DNA from: AC-32 sp963716865
Lineage (GTDB): Bacteria; Actinomycetota; Thermoleophilia; Gaiellales; Gaiellaceae
NCBI GenBank assembly: GCA_963716865.1
Contig: CAVQUF010000004.1
Location: forward strand, 823,038 to 887,037
Length of the DNA: 64,000 bases
Reading direction: 5' to 3'
In this document: positions 14,700 through 22,948 of the stretch, in pieces
Layout of the letters: each line of letters opens with the position of its first letter
Position numbering within the stretch: position 1 is the stretch's first letter
Notes under the pieces: model-generated
What the model was told of the DNA's origin: nothing
The model's database searches: none
Seen by the model: the letters and a program-made list of their open reading frames with translations, nothing else
Program-made: the position numbers and the translations under genes

Positions 14700-15685
14700 G
14701 CGGCGCTGCGAACGCCTTCCCTCATGCTGCTGGCGGCCTCGAACGCGGCCGACGGCTCGAACCCGGAGTGGATCCCGCAGTGCTCGCAGCGCGGGTCGTT
14801 GCCGGGCCCGTAGTCGTCCCACTCGATCCCCTCCAGCAGCGCGTCGTAGGTCGGGAAGATCCCGTCCGTGAGCAGGTAGCACGGCCCCTTCCAGCCGTAC
14901 GGGTTGCGCGTGATCGAGCCCCACGGAGCGCAGGCAAGCTTGCGGTCGCCGGAGAGGAAGTCCTGGTAGATCGGGCTCGCCAGCCAGCGGTACCCGTTCG
15001 TGCGCGCCGCCGCGCGGATCGCGCGGAACTTCTCCTCGTGCTCGTCGCGCGTCATCGTCAGGGCCGGGTCGATCTGCGAGTACTGGTAGCCGGGCGCGAC
15101 GAGCATCCCGTCGATGCCGACCTCGTTGGTGAGGTAATCCATCATCTGGATCACATCTTCGACTGCCGTCTCCTTGAACACGGTCGTGTTCGTCGTCACG
15201 CGGAAGCCGCGCGCGCGGGCGTGGACGATCGCGCCGACCGCGACGTCCCAGAGGCCGGGGTAGTCGCAGATGTAGTCGTGGATCTCGCGCATCCCGTCGA
15301 GGTGCACGACAAACGTGAGGCGCTTGTTCGGCTCGAAGACGTCCAGGAACTGCTCGAGCCGTAGAGCGTTGGTGCACAGCTCGATGTTCTTGTTCAGGTC
15401 TAGGAAGCCGGCCACGACGTCCTCGATCCCCTTGAAGACGAGCGGCTCGCCGCCGCAGATGGAGACCACGGGGGCCGGGCACTGCGCGCCGGCGTCGATG
15501 CACTCCTCGACCGAGAGCCGCGCCTTGTTCGACTCGTACTCGCGAATCTTCCCGCAGCCGATGCAGGCGATGTTGCACGCGAGCGTCGGCTCGAGCATCA
15601 GCACGAGCGGGTAGCGCTTGCCCCCGCGCTGGTTCTTGGCGACGTAGCCGGCGATCTGGACGGTCGGGGCGAGCGGGAATTTCAT
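14681..15685 (-). CDS. hpnH: Adenosyl-hopene transferase HpnH (radical SAM)
   Basis: HpnH adds the adenosyl group of SAM to diploptene, the first step in making extended C35 hopanoids. The 334-residue protein has the N-terminal region KFPLAPTVQIAGYVAKN, the radical-SAM cluster motif CNIACIGC, then SICGGEPLVF, VHLDGMREIHDY, and LVAPGYQYSQID. The C terminus carries CAPWGSITRNPYGWKGPCYL and CEHCG. This is the full family length. It overlaps shc by four bases (ATGA) and hpnG by 19 bases. Confidence 0.95.
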   Translation of the reverse strand: MKFPLAPTVQIAGYVAKNQRGGKRYPLVLMLEPTLACNIACIGCGKIREYESNKARLSVEECIDAGAQCPAPVVSICGGEPLVFKGIEDVVAGFLDLNKNIELCTNALRLEQFLDVFEPNKRLTFVVHLDGMREIHDYICDYPGLWDVAVGAIVHARARGFRVTTNTTVFKETAVEDVIQMMDYLTNEVGIDGMLVAPGYQYSQIDPALTMTRDEHEEKFRAIRAAARTNGYRWLASPIYQDFLSGDRKLACAPWGSITRNPYGWKGPCYLLTDGIFPTYDALLEGIEWDDYGPGNDPRCEHCGIHSGFEPSAAFEAASSMREGVRSAAWTLTG

Positions 15686-17472
15686 CGGGAGAGCCTTTCT
15701 CGTAGACGACCGAGAGCGAGCAGCGGAAAGTGGAGCCTGTAGAGGTGGTAGCGAATCATGAAGTCAAGCGGAAAGCCGGTCCCGGTGTAGTGGTGCTCCT
15801 CCCAGTCACCGTCGTCGTCCTGCGCGGCGCAGAGCCACTCGGCGGCTCGCCTGGTTGCGCGGCCCTTCGCCTCCCCTGCAGCGACGTAGGCTAATAGCGC
15901 CCATGCGGTTTGGGAAGGCGTGCTGGCCCCGCGCCCGCGGAAGGACCGGTCGGCGTAGGAGCGGATGTCCTCGCCGAAGCCGCCGTCCTCGTTCTGGACG
16001 GAGTCGAGCCATGCGACCGCCCGCCGCACCTCGGGCCGGCCCGGATCGACCCCGCAGGCCTCGAGCGCCGGCAGGGCGGCTCCCGTCCCGTAGACGTGGT
16101 TTACGCCCCAGCGGCCGAACCACGAGCCGTCCGCCTCCTGCTCGGCGAGGAGCCAGTCGAGCCCGCGGCGCACGGCGTCGTCGTAGCCGGCCTCCGGGGC
16201 GAGCGCCTCGAGCGCGTGCGCGGTGACGTCGGCGCTCGGCTCGTCCGTGACCTTGCCGAAGTCGCAGAACGGGAGCTTGTAGAGCCAGAACGCCTCGTTG
16301 TCGACGTCGAAGGCGCCCCAGCCGCCGCTGCGCGACTGCATCCCCGCGGTCCAGGCAAGGCCGCGCTCGACTGCCTCGTGGCCGCGGTGGCAGCGGCGCA
16401 GCGCAAGGGCGACGACGGCGGAGTCGTCGACGTCGGGGTAGAGGTCGTTCTCGAACTCGAACGCCCAGCCGCCCGGGGCGAGGTCGGGCCGCCTGACGTC
16501 CCAGTCCCCGCGGACGGTGACCTCCTCGCCGATCAGCCAGTCCGCCGCGCGCACGAGCGCCGGGTGCTCGGGCCCGAGGCCGGAGTCACGCAGCGCGAGC
16601 GTCGCGAGGCCGGTGTCCCAGACCGGCGACTGGCAGGCCTCGGGACGAAGCCGGTCGCCCTCGTCGATCGTGAAGCCCTCCCAGCCCTCGACGGCGCGCC
16701 TGAGCGTCTCGTCCTCGAAGCCGTGCCCGAGCGCCGCGAGCATCAGGATCGACCAGACCCACGGCGGCTGGATCCCGCCCCAGGAGCCGTCGGCCTCCTG
16801 GTGCGCCCGCACCCACCGCTCGGCCTCCGCGAGCGCGACCCGCTTCGTCCGGGAGAGCGGCGGCGGCGCCTTGCTCTTGCCGGGGCGGGCGCCGATCTCC
16901 CGCAGGTCGACGTCCGATCCACGCACGGGTCGAAGCGCCCGGCAGGCGGCGAGCGGGACGAACGTGCCCCGCGCCCAGCAGGAGAAGTTGTAGATCGACA
17001 CGTACGCGTTAGCGGGGAGGAGGACTAGCTCGACCGGGATCGGCGTGATCCGCTGCCACGGCCACTGGCCGAGGAGCGCCAGGAAGCACTTCGTGAAGAT
17101 CCGCGTGCGCGGGATGCCGCCGCGCGAGCGGATGAACTCGCGCGCCCGAGGGCCCGAGTCGACCCCCGCGAGCTTCAGCGCCGCATAGGCCTCGACCGAG
17201 GTCGAGAGGTCCGGCGGGCCTTCGAACCAGATCGACCAGGTGCCGTCGTCACGCTGCCGCGCGAGCAGCTCGTTCGCGATCTTGCGGTCGAGCTCCGGGG
17301 TGCGCAGGCCGAGCACGTGGTGCCAGAAGAGGTGCTGCGCGATCATCGTCGCGTTCGACTCGAGCTCGCCGACCCACCAGCCGCCCGGGTTCTGGAGCTC
17401 GAGCAGCCGCTTCGTCGCCGCGTCGATCGCCGAGTCCAGGCGTGTCTCGATGCCCTCGGTTGCGATCGTCAC
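15682..17472 (-). CDS. shc: Squalene-hopene cyclase
   Basis: Shc (HpnF) cyclises squalene to hopene/diplopterol at the membrane. The 596-residue protein has the protonating DxDD motif as YPDVDDSAVVAL, several QW repeats (QEADGSWFGRWG; QNEDGGFGEDI; QSRSGGWGAFDVDNEAFWL), and GVNHVYGTGAALPAL. It is slightly shorter than well-studied bacterial cyclases. GTG at 17472 overlaps the hpnE stop (GTGA). It lies in the order hpnC-hpnD-hpnE-shc-hpnH-hpnG, matching the sequence of reactions. Confidence 0.96.
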   Translation of the reverse strand: MTIATEGIETRLDSAIDAATKRLLELQNPGGWWVGELESNATMIAQHLFWHHVLGLRTPELDRKIANELLARQRDDGTWSIWFEGPPDLSTSVEAYAALKLAGVDSGPRAREFIRSRGGIPRTRIFTKCFLALLGQWPWQRITPIPVELVLLPANAYVSIYNFSCWARGTFVPLAACRALRPVRGSDVDLREIGARPGKSKAPPPLSRTKRVALAEAERWVRAHQEADGSWGGIQPPWVWSILMLAALGHGFEDETLRRAVEGWEGFTIDEGDRLRPEACQSPVWDTGLATLALRDSGLGPEHPALVRAADWLIGEEVTVRGDWDVRRPDLAPGGWAFEFENDLYPDVDDSAVVALALRRCHRGHEAVERGLAWTAGMQSRSGGWGAFDVDNEAFWLYKLPFCDFGKVTDEPSADVTAHALEALAPEAGYDDAVRRGLDWLLAEQEADGSWFGRWGVNHVYGTGAALPALEACGVDPGRPEVRRAVAWLDSVQNEDGGFGEDIRSYADRSFRGRGASTPSQTAWALLAYVAAGEAKGRATRRAAEWLCAAQDDDGDWEEHHYTGTGFPLDFMIRYHLYRLHFPLLALGRLRERLSR

Positions 17473-18698
17473 GCCGCCACCTCCCTACGCGAGCTTGCCA
17501 GGGCGCGCGCGGCCGCGCGGCCGCTTCGGACCGCTCCCTCCATCGTCGGCGGCCAGCCGGTTCCGGTCCAGGCGCCTGCGCGCGTGACGTTCTCCCGGTC
17601 GGTTCGTGCGCCGGGCCGCCGCCCCTCGCTCCCCGGCCGGACCGCGATCGTCGCCTCGGGCTCTCGGCTGACCCGCGACCAGTGAAGCTCGGCAGGGCCG
17701 AGCCGCTCGGTCACCGCACCGGCGATCAGCTCCACCAGCTCGCGGCCACGCAGCGCCTCCAGCTCGGGCGCGCCGGAGGAGACCACAGTGAGGTACTGGC
17801 CCTGGTCCGGCTCCTGCCCGGTGAGCCTGCCTCGGTCGAACACCCAGTGCGCCGGGCTGGCGAGCAGCGCCGCGAGCGGCTGCTCCAGGAGGCGGCGGTC
17901 GAACAGCAGGTGCACGCTCACGATCGGCGAGTACTCCAGCTCCGGCTCGGGCTCGCCGAGCAGGCGCGCGGACTCCACGGGCGGGACGGCGACCACCACG
18001 GCGTCGGCGTCGAGGCTCCCGAGGTCTTCCACGCGTGCGCCCGTCTCGACGGTCGCGCCGGCCGCCTCCAGCGTACGGCCGGCCGCCTCGCCGTGCATCT
18101 CGCCGAGCGGCCTGACGGGGAGCACGAGATCTGCGTCGCGCCGGCTTCCGAGCAGCGCGGTCCTGACGGTGAAGACGCCCGCCTCGGCGCTCGCCTCCTC
18201 GGCGCGGAGGTTGAGGGCGGGCCGGATGAACACGTCCCAGAAGCGCTCGACCGCACGCTGCGACTGACCCCGAGCGCGGAGCTCCTCTGCGAACGTCGCC
18301 TTACTCGCGCTCCCGCTCCAGCGAGCGAGCGCCTGCACGACCTTCAGCCGCTCGCCGAACGAGAGGTGCCGGTAGCGCAAGAGGGCAAGGCCCGAGCGCT
18401 TGATCTCTGCCGCGCGGCCGCGCTCGTCGATCACGGTCAGCTCGAGCGGCTGCCTGTGCACGGAGCCGGCCTCGCCGATCCGCGACAGGAAGCGCAGGTA
18501 CTCCGTGAAGCAGCCGAGCGCGATGTGCTGGCCGTTGTCCGGTGGCGGCTCGGGGTCGCCCTCGCGCCGCGGCAGGGTCTGGACGGCGCCGCCGAGCGTC
18601 GGACGGCCCTCGTAGAGCGACACCTCGTGGCCGGCGTCCACCAGCTCGAGCGCGGCGCTGAGGCCGGCGAGCCCACCCCCCACGACCGCAGCCCTCAT
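17469..18698 (-). CDS. hpnE: Hydroxysqualene dehydroxylase HpnE (FAD)
   Basis: HpnE reduces hydroxysqualene to squalene. The 409-residue protein starts with the FAD dinucleotide motif VVGGGLAGLSAALELVDAGH and YEGRPTLGGAVQ, then DNGQHIALGCFTEYLRFL, and ends with a C-terminal FAD motif in which WTGTGWPPTMEGAVRSG is visible. This matches the HpnE family of desaturase-like flavoproteins. It starts about 100 bases after hpnD, with a copy of the dispersed hairpin repeat between them, and overlaps shc by four bases. Confidence 0.93.
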   Translation of the reverse strand: MRAAVVGGGLAGLSAALELVDAGHEVSLYEGRPTLGGAVQTLPRREGDPEPPPDNGQHIALGCFTEYLRFLSRIGEAGSVHRQPLELTVIDERGRAAEIKRSGLALLRYRHLSFGERLKVVQALARWSGSASKATFAEELRARGQSQRAVERFWDVFIRPALNLRAEEASAEAGVFTVRTALLGSRRDADLVLPVRPLGEMHGEAAGRTLEAAGATVETGARVEDLGSLDADAVVVAVPPVESARLLGEPEPELEYSPIVSVHLLFDRRLLEQPLAALLASPAHWVFDRGRLTGQEPDQGQYLTVVSSGAPELEALRGRELVELIAGAVTERLGPAELHWSRVSREPEATIAVRPGSEGRRPGARTDRENVTRAGAWTGTGWPPTMEGAVRSGRAAARALASSRREVAA

Positions 18699-18737
18699 CG
18701 CGCGACCTGCGGTTCAGGCGCATCTGGCGAGCTGCGC

Positions 18738-18797
18738 AGACGGCCGAGCCAGCGAAGCCGACTCGGCCTGAATGCGACATCGCAAGCGACGTCGCTC
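18738..18797 (-). repeat. Double-hairpin dispersed repeat, copy 5 (inside hpn operon)
   Basis: On the minus strand this reads GACGTCGCTTGCGATG, a variable spacer, a second hairpin with GTCGGCT/GGCTCGG-like arms, and CCGTCTG. It lies between hpnD and hpnE and touches the hpnD stop codon. It could lower or stabilise downstream mRNA. Confidence 0.65.
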
Positions 18798-19617
18798 ATC
18801 GCAGGAGCCCGGCCCCCACGATGCGCAGCTTCGTCAGCGGCGAGAGCCGGAGCGAGCCGTCGAACACGTCGAATCCACGAGCCTCGATGCGGTCAAGTGT
18901 CGCACGGTACAGGCCCGCGAACGTGTTGACGCAGGCGGCGCTGCGACCGTCGAGCGAAGCTCGCAGCTCGATCCCGTCCTCCAGGTACGCGCGTGCGCGG
19001 GCGGCCTGGAAGCCGAGCAGCGCGCGCCACTCCGGGGTCACGCGCCCCGCCGCGATGTCGTCCTCGGAGACGCCGTAGGCGTCGAGCTCGTCCTGCGGCA
19101 GGTAGACGCGGCCGAGGTCCCAGTCCTCGCGGACGTCGCGGATGATGTTGATCAGCTGGAGCGCGACGCCGAGCGTCCCGGCCCGCTCGACGTCCTCCGA
19201 GCCGTACACGGCGACGCAGGCGACGCCGACGGCGCCCGCGACCCGCCTGCAGTAGCCGAGCAGCCCCTCGAGATCGGCGTAGCGGCGCTGCTCGGTGTCC
19301 TGGAGGCCGCCGTCCACGAGGTCGTGCAGCGCCCCGGCGGGAATCGCGTAGCGCGAGCGCGCGTCGGCGAGCGCGACGAACGCAGCGTCGTCCTCCGGCG
19401 GGGTGTCGAGCCGGGCGTGCAGCTGCTCGAGGCGGACGCGCTTCTCGTCGTCGGGAAGCTCGCCGTCGGCGATGTCGTCCACGCGCCTGGCGAACGCGTA
19501 GATCGCGGCGATCGCGCGCCGCTTCGGCCGCGGCAGGACCATGATCCCGTAGGCGAAGTTGCGCGCCTCGCGGCGGGTCGTCCGCTCGACCTCGGTGTAG
19601 GCGGTCTCGACGTTCAC
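18796..19617 (-). CDS. hpnD: Presqualene diphosphate synthase HpnD
   Basis: HpnD joins two farnesyl diphosphates to presqualene diphosphate. The 273-residue protein has the two Asp-rich motifs of squalene/phytoene synthases: FARRVDDIADGE near residue 45 and LINIIRDVREDWDLGRVYLP near 155. LPRPKRRAIAAIYAFAR is the usual N-terminal segment. The GTG at 19617 overlaps the hpnC stop (GTGA). Distinction from HpnC follows from motif detail: here both Asp motifs are complete. Confidence 0.94.
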   Translation of the reverse strand: MNVETAYTEVERTTRREARNFAYGIMVLPRPKRRAIAAIYAFARRVDDIADGELPDDEKRVRLEQLHARLDTPPEDDAAFVALADARSRYAIPAGALHDLVDGGLQDTEQRRYADLEGLLGYCRRVAGAVGVACVAVYGSEDVERAGTLGVALQLINIIRDVREDWDLGRVYLPQDELDAYGVSEDDIAAGRVTPEWRALLGFQAARARAYLEDGIELRASLDGRSAACVNTFAGLYRATLDRIEARGFDVFDGSLRLSPLTKLRIVGAGLLR

Positions 19618-20459
19618 CGGATCGCCGCCAGCGCGAGGCGGGCGCGCGAGGGGCGCGGCCGGCCGCCGAAGATGTCCCAGTCCGCGCGCTCCAGGGCCTC
19701 GAGCGCCGCCAGCCCGCCGCGGGCGAAGACCCCCACGGCCCGGCCGTTGCGACCGCCGATCCTGCGCCGCAGGTCCTCGCCGGAGGCGAGCAGGCCGCGG
19801 GCCCGCTCGGCCTCGAACACGAGCAAACGGCGGAGCGGCTCGTTCGGCTCGGCGAGCTCGGTCACGCCGAAACCGCGCCGGTCTACGGCCGGTAGGTAGA
19901 CGCGCCCGAGCGCGAGGTCGCGCGGGACGTCCTGCAGGAAGTTGACGAGCTGGAGGCCGGTGCAGACGTCGTCGGAGAGCGCGAGCAGCTCCGGCTCGGA
20001 GGAGCGGCCGAGCACACCGAGCACGAGGCGGCCGACCGGGTCGGCGGAGTGCACGCAGTAGCCCTTCAGGTCGGCCCAGGTTTCGTACTCGGAGATCCGC
20101 TGGTCGATCCGGTTCGCCTCGATCAGGCGCAGGAACGGCTCGCGCGGGAGGCCGCAGGCCCGGATCGTCGGCTGCAGCTCGATCATCACCGCCCACGACG
20201 GCTCGCCCTCGTAGCAGGCGTCGAGCTCGCCCTCGAGCTCGTCGAGCGCCGCCAGCCGGTCGCCTACGACGTCGCGTGTGTCGAGCGTTTCGCCTAGGTA
20301 CTCGTCCCCGAGGATGTCCACCAGACGAGCGAACCCGTAGATCGCCCGCAGGTGCGGCCTCACTGCGCGCGGGAAGAGGAGCGAGGCGACGGGGAAGTTC
20401 TCCGAGCGCGCCCGCGCTGCCACGGCGCTGACCGGGGCGGGATCCACGCGGGAAACCAT
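19614..20459 (-). CDS. hpnC: Hydroxysqualene synthase HpnC
   Basis: HpnC converts presqualene diphosphate to hydroxysqualene. The 281-residue protein belongs to the squalene/phytoene synthase family. Its first motif is RLVDILGDEYLG and the second LVNFLQDVPRDLALGRVYLP. ENFPVASLLFPRAVRPHL at the start is typical of HpnC. It is the first gene of the hopanoid operon; the palindrome at 20491-20507 lies about 32-48 bases before its ATG, in a good position for control. Confidence 0.93.
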   Translation of the reverse strand: MVSRVDPAPVSAVAARARSENFPVASLLFPRAVRPHLRAIYGFARLVDILGDEYLGETLDTRDVVGDRLAALDELEGELDACYEGEPSWAVMIELQPTIRACGLPREPFLRLIEANRIDQRISEYETWADLKGYCVHSADPVGRLVLGVLGRSSEPELLALSDDVCTGLQLVNFLQDVPRDLALGRVYLPAVDRRGFGVTELAEPNEPLRRLLVFEAERARGLLASGEDLRRRIGGRNGRAVGVFARGGLAALEALERADWDIFGGRPRPSRARLALAAIR

Positions 20460-20490
20460 GGCGCGAAGCGACCCGCGCCGTCAAACACTT

Positions 20491-20507
20491 AGTAACAGTC
20501 TGTTACT
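20491..20507. promoter_or_regulatory. Palindromic operator-like site before the hopanoid operon
   Basis: A perfect 17-bp palindrome with arms AGTAACAG around a central T, in the 61-base gap between the DUF192 gene and hpnC. The same core occurs before and inside the copper module (12768, 11100). The binding protein is not identified in the window; TetR- or MarR-like factors bind sites of this size. Confidence 0.65.
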
Positions 20508-20520
20508 TGGGCCGCGGTGC

Positions 20521-20892
20521 TCAGACTGCGGGCTTGGGCCAGATCGGGGTGAGCGACATCCCCGGCCGCAACCCTCTCCGGGAGGCCTCGCCGGCCGGGA
20601 GCTCGAGCACCGAGCGCGCCTTGCGGCACGAGGAGAGGCGCCAGGGCCGCATCGTCGATGCGACCTTGAGGACGCGGTCGGAGCGGTCGAGGAAGACCGC
20701 GTCGATCGCGAAGCGCATGAACGCGGTGTGGATCGAGGCCGCGGGTCGGAGAAGGATGCCCTCTCCGGCCGGCAGGCCGCGCCTGCCGAGCAGGCCGCGC
20801 AGGCGCGCGAACGGCGTCTCCGCGAGGAGACACCGTTCGCAGACGACGGTTCCGTCGTCGCTCGCCAGCGCGAACTGGGGCAGCTGAGTCAC
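20521..20892 (-). CDS. DUF192 family protein
   Basis: A 123-residue protein of the DUF192 family: CERCLLAETPFARLRGLLGR, GEGILLRPAASIHTAFMRFA, and IDAVFLDRSDRVLKV, with ARSVLELPAG near the end. The function of the family is not known. Members are often found beside Tad pilus loci, as here. The GTG start at 20892 follows directly on the stop codon of the upstream M15-like gene, so the two are cotranscribed. Confidence 0.82.
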   Translation of the reverse strand: MTQLPQFALASDDGTVVCERCLLAETPFARLRGLLGRRGLPAGEGILLRPAASIHTAFMRFAIDAVFLDRSDRVLKVASTMRPWRLSSCRKARSVLELPAGEASRRGLRPGMSLTPIWPKPAV

Positions 20893-22308
20893 CTAGTACC
20901 CGATGTGGATGTGGTCGTAGTGGTTGGCCAGCGGGAAGGAAGGCCCGCCGAGCCCGAGCAACGAGATGATCTGCGCCGGAAGCATCCTCCCCGGGAGCAT
21001 CAGGAGGCTGCGGACGGCCTGCTCGGTCAGCCCGCCCGGCTGCTGGTGCCCGTAGATCGGCACCCCGCCGAGCGCGGCGATGTCGACCGCGCGGCCGTAG
21101 ATGTGCGCCGAGATCACGCCCGGCCGGGCGTACAGCCGGTGCCCGCTGATCAGGCACGAGACCGTGACCTCGTGGTAGGTCTGGGCGAGGTAGAGCATCA
21201 CTGCGAGGACGCGGACGTCCACCTTGTGGGAGGCGACGTCCTGGCGCCCGCCCGAATAGATCTGCAGGTGCGGGTCGTGCAGGACGCGGTCCTCGAGGTC
21301 CCGCTTCTGCGAGCGGAGACCGTAGACGAGGCTCGCGAGCCCGACCGCGCGGTAGTAGTGGCGCAGGGCCACGACCCGGTCGGCGAAGGCGGTGTCGGTC
21401 GAGAACGAGAGCGCGGCGGCCCAGCCGTTGACGCGCCCTCCGACCGTGCCCAGCCGGAGCGCCAGCCCGCCCAGCGTCGCGCGCGAGGCGGGAACGCGCC
21501 CGCTGTGCCCTTCGGTGCGGAGCACGGCGAGGACGAGGGCCCAGTCGACGTGCGCCTGCCGTGAGGAGGCGACCAGCTCGCGCGCGAAGCGCAGGCGGAG
21601 GCGTGCGGCCGGAGGCGTCGGGTCAGGCGACTGCTGGTAGAGCCAGACGGTCGCACCCGGCAGGTTTGCCTCGCCGTCGAGCGGCTGCGCCTTCTTGTGC
21701 TTGTGCAGCCTCTGGCGCAGCTTCTTGGGCGCCGCCTTGCGGGAGCGCTTTCCGGCCCCGCGCTTGGCCGCCGACTGCTTCGCCGTGTTGGCCTGCACCG
21801 CGCGGAGCGTGTTCAGCGATCCGCGGTTGGCCATCGGCCGCGCGGACAGCAGCGCCGGCTTGGACGGCGTCACGTTGACGTGGCTCTGAAGCTGGGTCAC
21901 CGGTGCGGCGGGGGCGGGGGTGGGCGCCGGGGTTGCATCCTCGGCGCCGGTCGTCGTCGTGGCGGTCGTGTCCGTCTCGGCGCCGGTGGTGGTCGCGGTG
22001 GCGTCAGCGCCCTGGACGACGGCCGATCCGTTGTCGTCGAGAAGCGCCTGCACCTGGTTGCCGGCACCCGCCGAGAAGGCGAGGCCCGCGAAGAAGAGGG
22101 CGCAGAAGGAGAAGGCCATCCCGAAGCGCCGCGTCTTGCCCTTGCGCGCGGGCTGCGCGGGCTCGGGCGTCGGCGCAGGCTGCGGCTGGGGCTCTTTCCC
22201 TTCGTCCCATTCGTCCCAGCCCCGGCTGAACACGGCCAGGAAGCAGCCCGCCAGCGAGACGAGGAGGAGGTGGCGAAGAAGTCGCCTGGTCAGAGAGTTG
22301 CGTGGCAT
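20893..22308 (-). CDS. Membrane-anchored murein peptidase-like protein (M15/LAS fold)
   Basis: A 471-residue protein. It has an N-terminal hydrophobic segment (LLRHLLLVSLAGCFLAVFS), a Pro-rich acidic linker, a second hydrophobic segment (FGMAFSFCALFFAGLAFSAG), and a long Thr/Ala/Pro and Lys/Arg-rich linker. A helical lysozyme/lectin-like middle part (VDWALVLAVLRTEGHSG) is followed by a C-terminal domain with SAHIYGRAVDIAAL and HYDHIHIGY. SxHxxGxAxD plus HxH is the zinc site of M15-type D-Ala-D-Ala peptidases. It is probably a cell-wall hydrolase exposed outside the membrane. The start at 22308 follows GGGAGCAA. It is divergent from the flp pilin operon, so a role in opening the wall for the pilus is plausible. 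Confidence 0.7.
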   Translation of the reverse strand: MPRNSLTRRLLRHLLLVSLAGCFLAVFSRGWDEWDEGKEPQPQPAPTPEPAQPARKGKTRRFGMAFSFCALFFAGLAFSAGAGNQVQALLDDNGSAVVQGADATATTTGAETDTTATTTTGAEDATPAPTPAPAAPVTQLQSHVNVTPSKPALLSARPMANRGSLNTLRAVQANTAKQSAAKRGAGKRSRKAAPKKLRQRLHKHKKAQPLDGEANLPGATVWLYQQSPDPTPPAARLRLRFARELVASSRQAHVDWALVLAVLRTEGHSGRVPASRATLGGLALRLGTVGGRVNGWAAALSFSTDTAFADRVVALRHYYRAVGLASLVYGLRSQKRDLEDRVLHDPHLQIYSGGRQDVASHKVDVRVLAVMLYLAQTYHEVTVSCLISGHRLYARPGVISAHIYGRAVDIAALGGVPIYGHQQPGGLTEQAVRSLLMLPGRMLPAQIISLLGLGGPSFPLANHYDHIHIGY

Positions 22309-22683
22309 TGCCTTGCTCCCGTTTGGTCGGGCGCCGAAGGCCGCCACATCGGCGCGGATCTCGATGTCCGCTGACCTGCTGCGAACGGGAGCGATATCGA
22401 CCCTCCGGGCGAGGGGCCTTCCCCCGATCGAGGGATGTCCCGCAGAAATCACCAGATCGAGGGATGAGTAGCGCGGTCGAACGGAACCGATATCGGCGCA
22501 ACTGAGCCTTTTTGGCGGCGCGGCCACGCCGATTGAAATCTGGAGGTGTCTCGGCGTGACCAAACGAATCGCCCGAAGGATCAACCGGCTCCTCACAGGG
22601 CTCCGACGACATCCCCGGACCTTCCCCGTGGGCAGGCCGCACGCGCTGGCGTGCGTGACGAAGTGAGAAGGGAGGTGAACCAG
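22309..22683. promoter_or_regulatory. Intergenic control region of the Tad pilus and M15 genes
   Basis: This 375-base stretch separates divergent genes. It holds a direct repeat GATCGAGGGATG at 22426-22437 and 22455-22466, two GATATCG palindromic blocks (near 22392 and 22488), a GGCGGCGCGGCCACGCCG hairpin near 22515 and, at the end, an AAGGGAGGTGA ribosome-binding site for flp. The ATCCCTCG core of the direct repeat also appears in the palindrome upstream of the subtilase gene at 6868. No gene is seen here. Confidence 0.45.
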
Positions 22684-22869
22684 ATGCTGAAGCTCTTCAC
22701 CTTCGTGCAGGCCGCCGCCGACTCGCTGCGCCGGCGCGAGGAGGGGCAGACGATGGCCGAGTACGGAGTTGTGCTCGCAGTCATCACTCTGGCCGTGATC
22801 GGAGCGATCACGCTCCTCTCCGACAACGTGCGGAACGCGATCGAGAGCGTTGCCAACATCCTGCCCTAG
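22684..22869 (+). CDS. flp: Flp/Fap type IVb pilin
   Basis: A 61-residue pilin. It has a short basic leader, then EEGQTMAEYGVVLAVITLAVIG, the class IVb pilin signature with Gly before the cleavage site, Glu at position +5 and a hydrophobic helix, and a short tail. It is the structural subunit of the Tad pilus, processed by a prepilin peptidase that is not encoded in this window. ATG 22684 follows AAGGGAGGTGAACCAG, a very strong ribosome-binding site. It is the first gene of the Tad operon and is followed by a hairpin that would favour its expression over downstream genes. Confidence 0.93.
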   Translation: MLKLFTFVQAAADSLRRREEGQTMAEYGVVLAVITLAVIGAITLLSDNVRNAIESVANILP

Positions 22870-22889
22870 GCAGGCAAGTTTCTCCGGAA

Positions 22890-22916
22890 AGGGGCCCCTT
22901 CTCCGGAAGGGGCCCT
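22890..22916 (+). terminator. Hairpin after flp, probable partial terminator
   Basis: AGGGGCCCCTT, loop CTCCGG, AAGGGGCCCT: a strong stem followed by TACTCCC, without a clear T tract. It lies 21 bases after the pilin stop. Such a hairpin would protect the short pilin mRNA and reduce read-through to tadE. Confidence 0.7.
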
Positions 22917-22948
22917 ACTCCCTTCGAAGCAACAGAAAGCAGTCCCCC

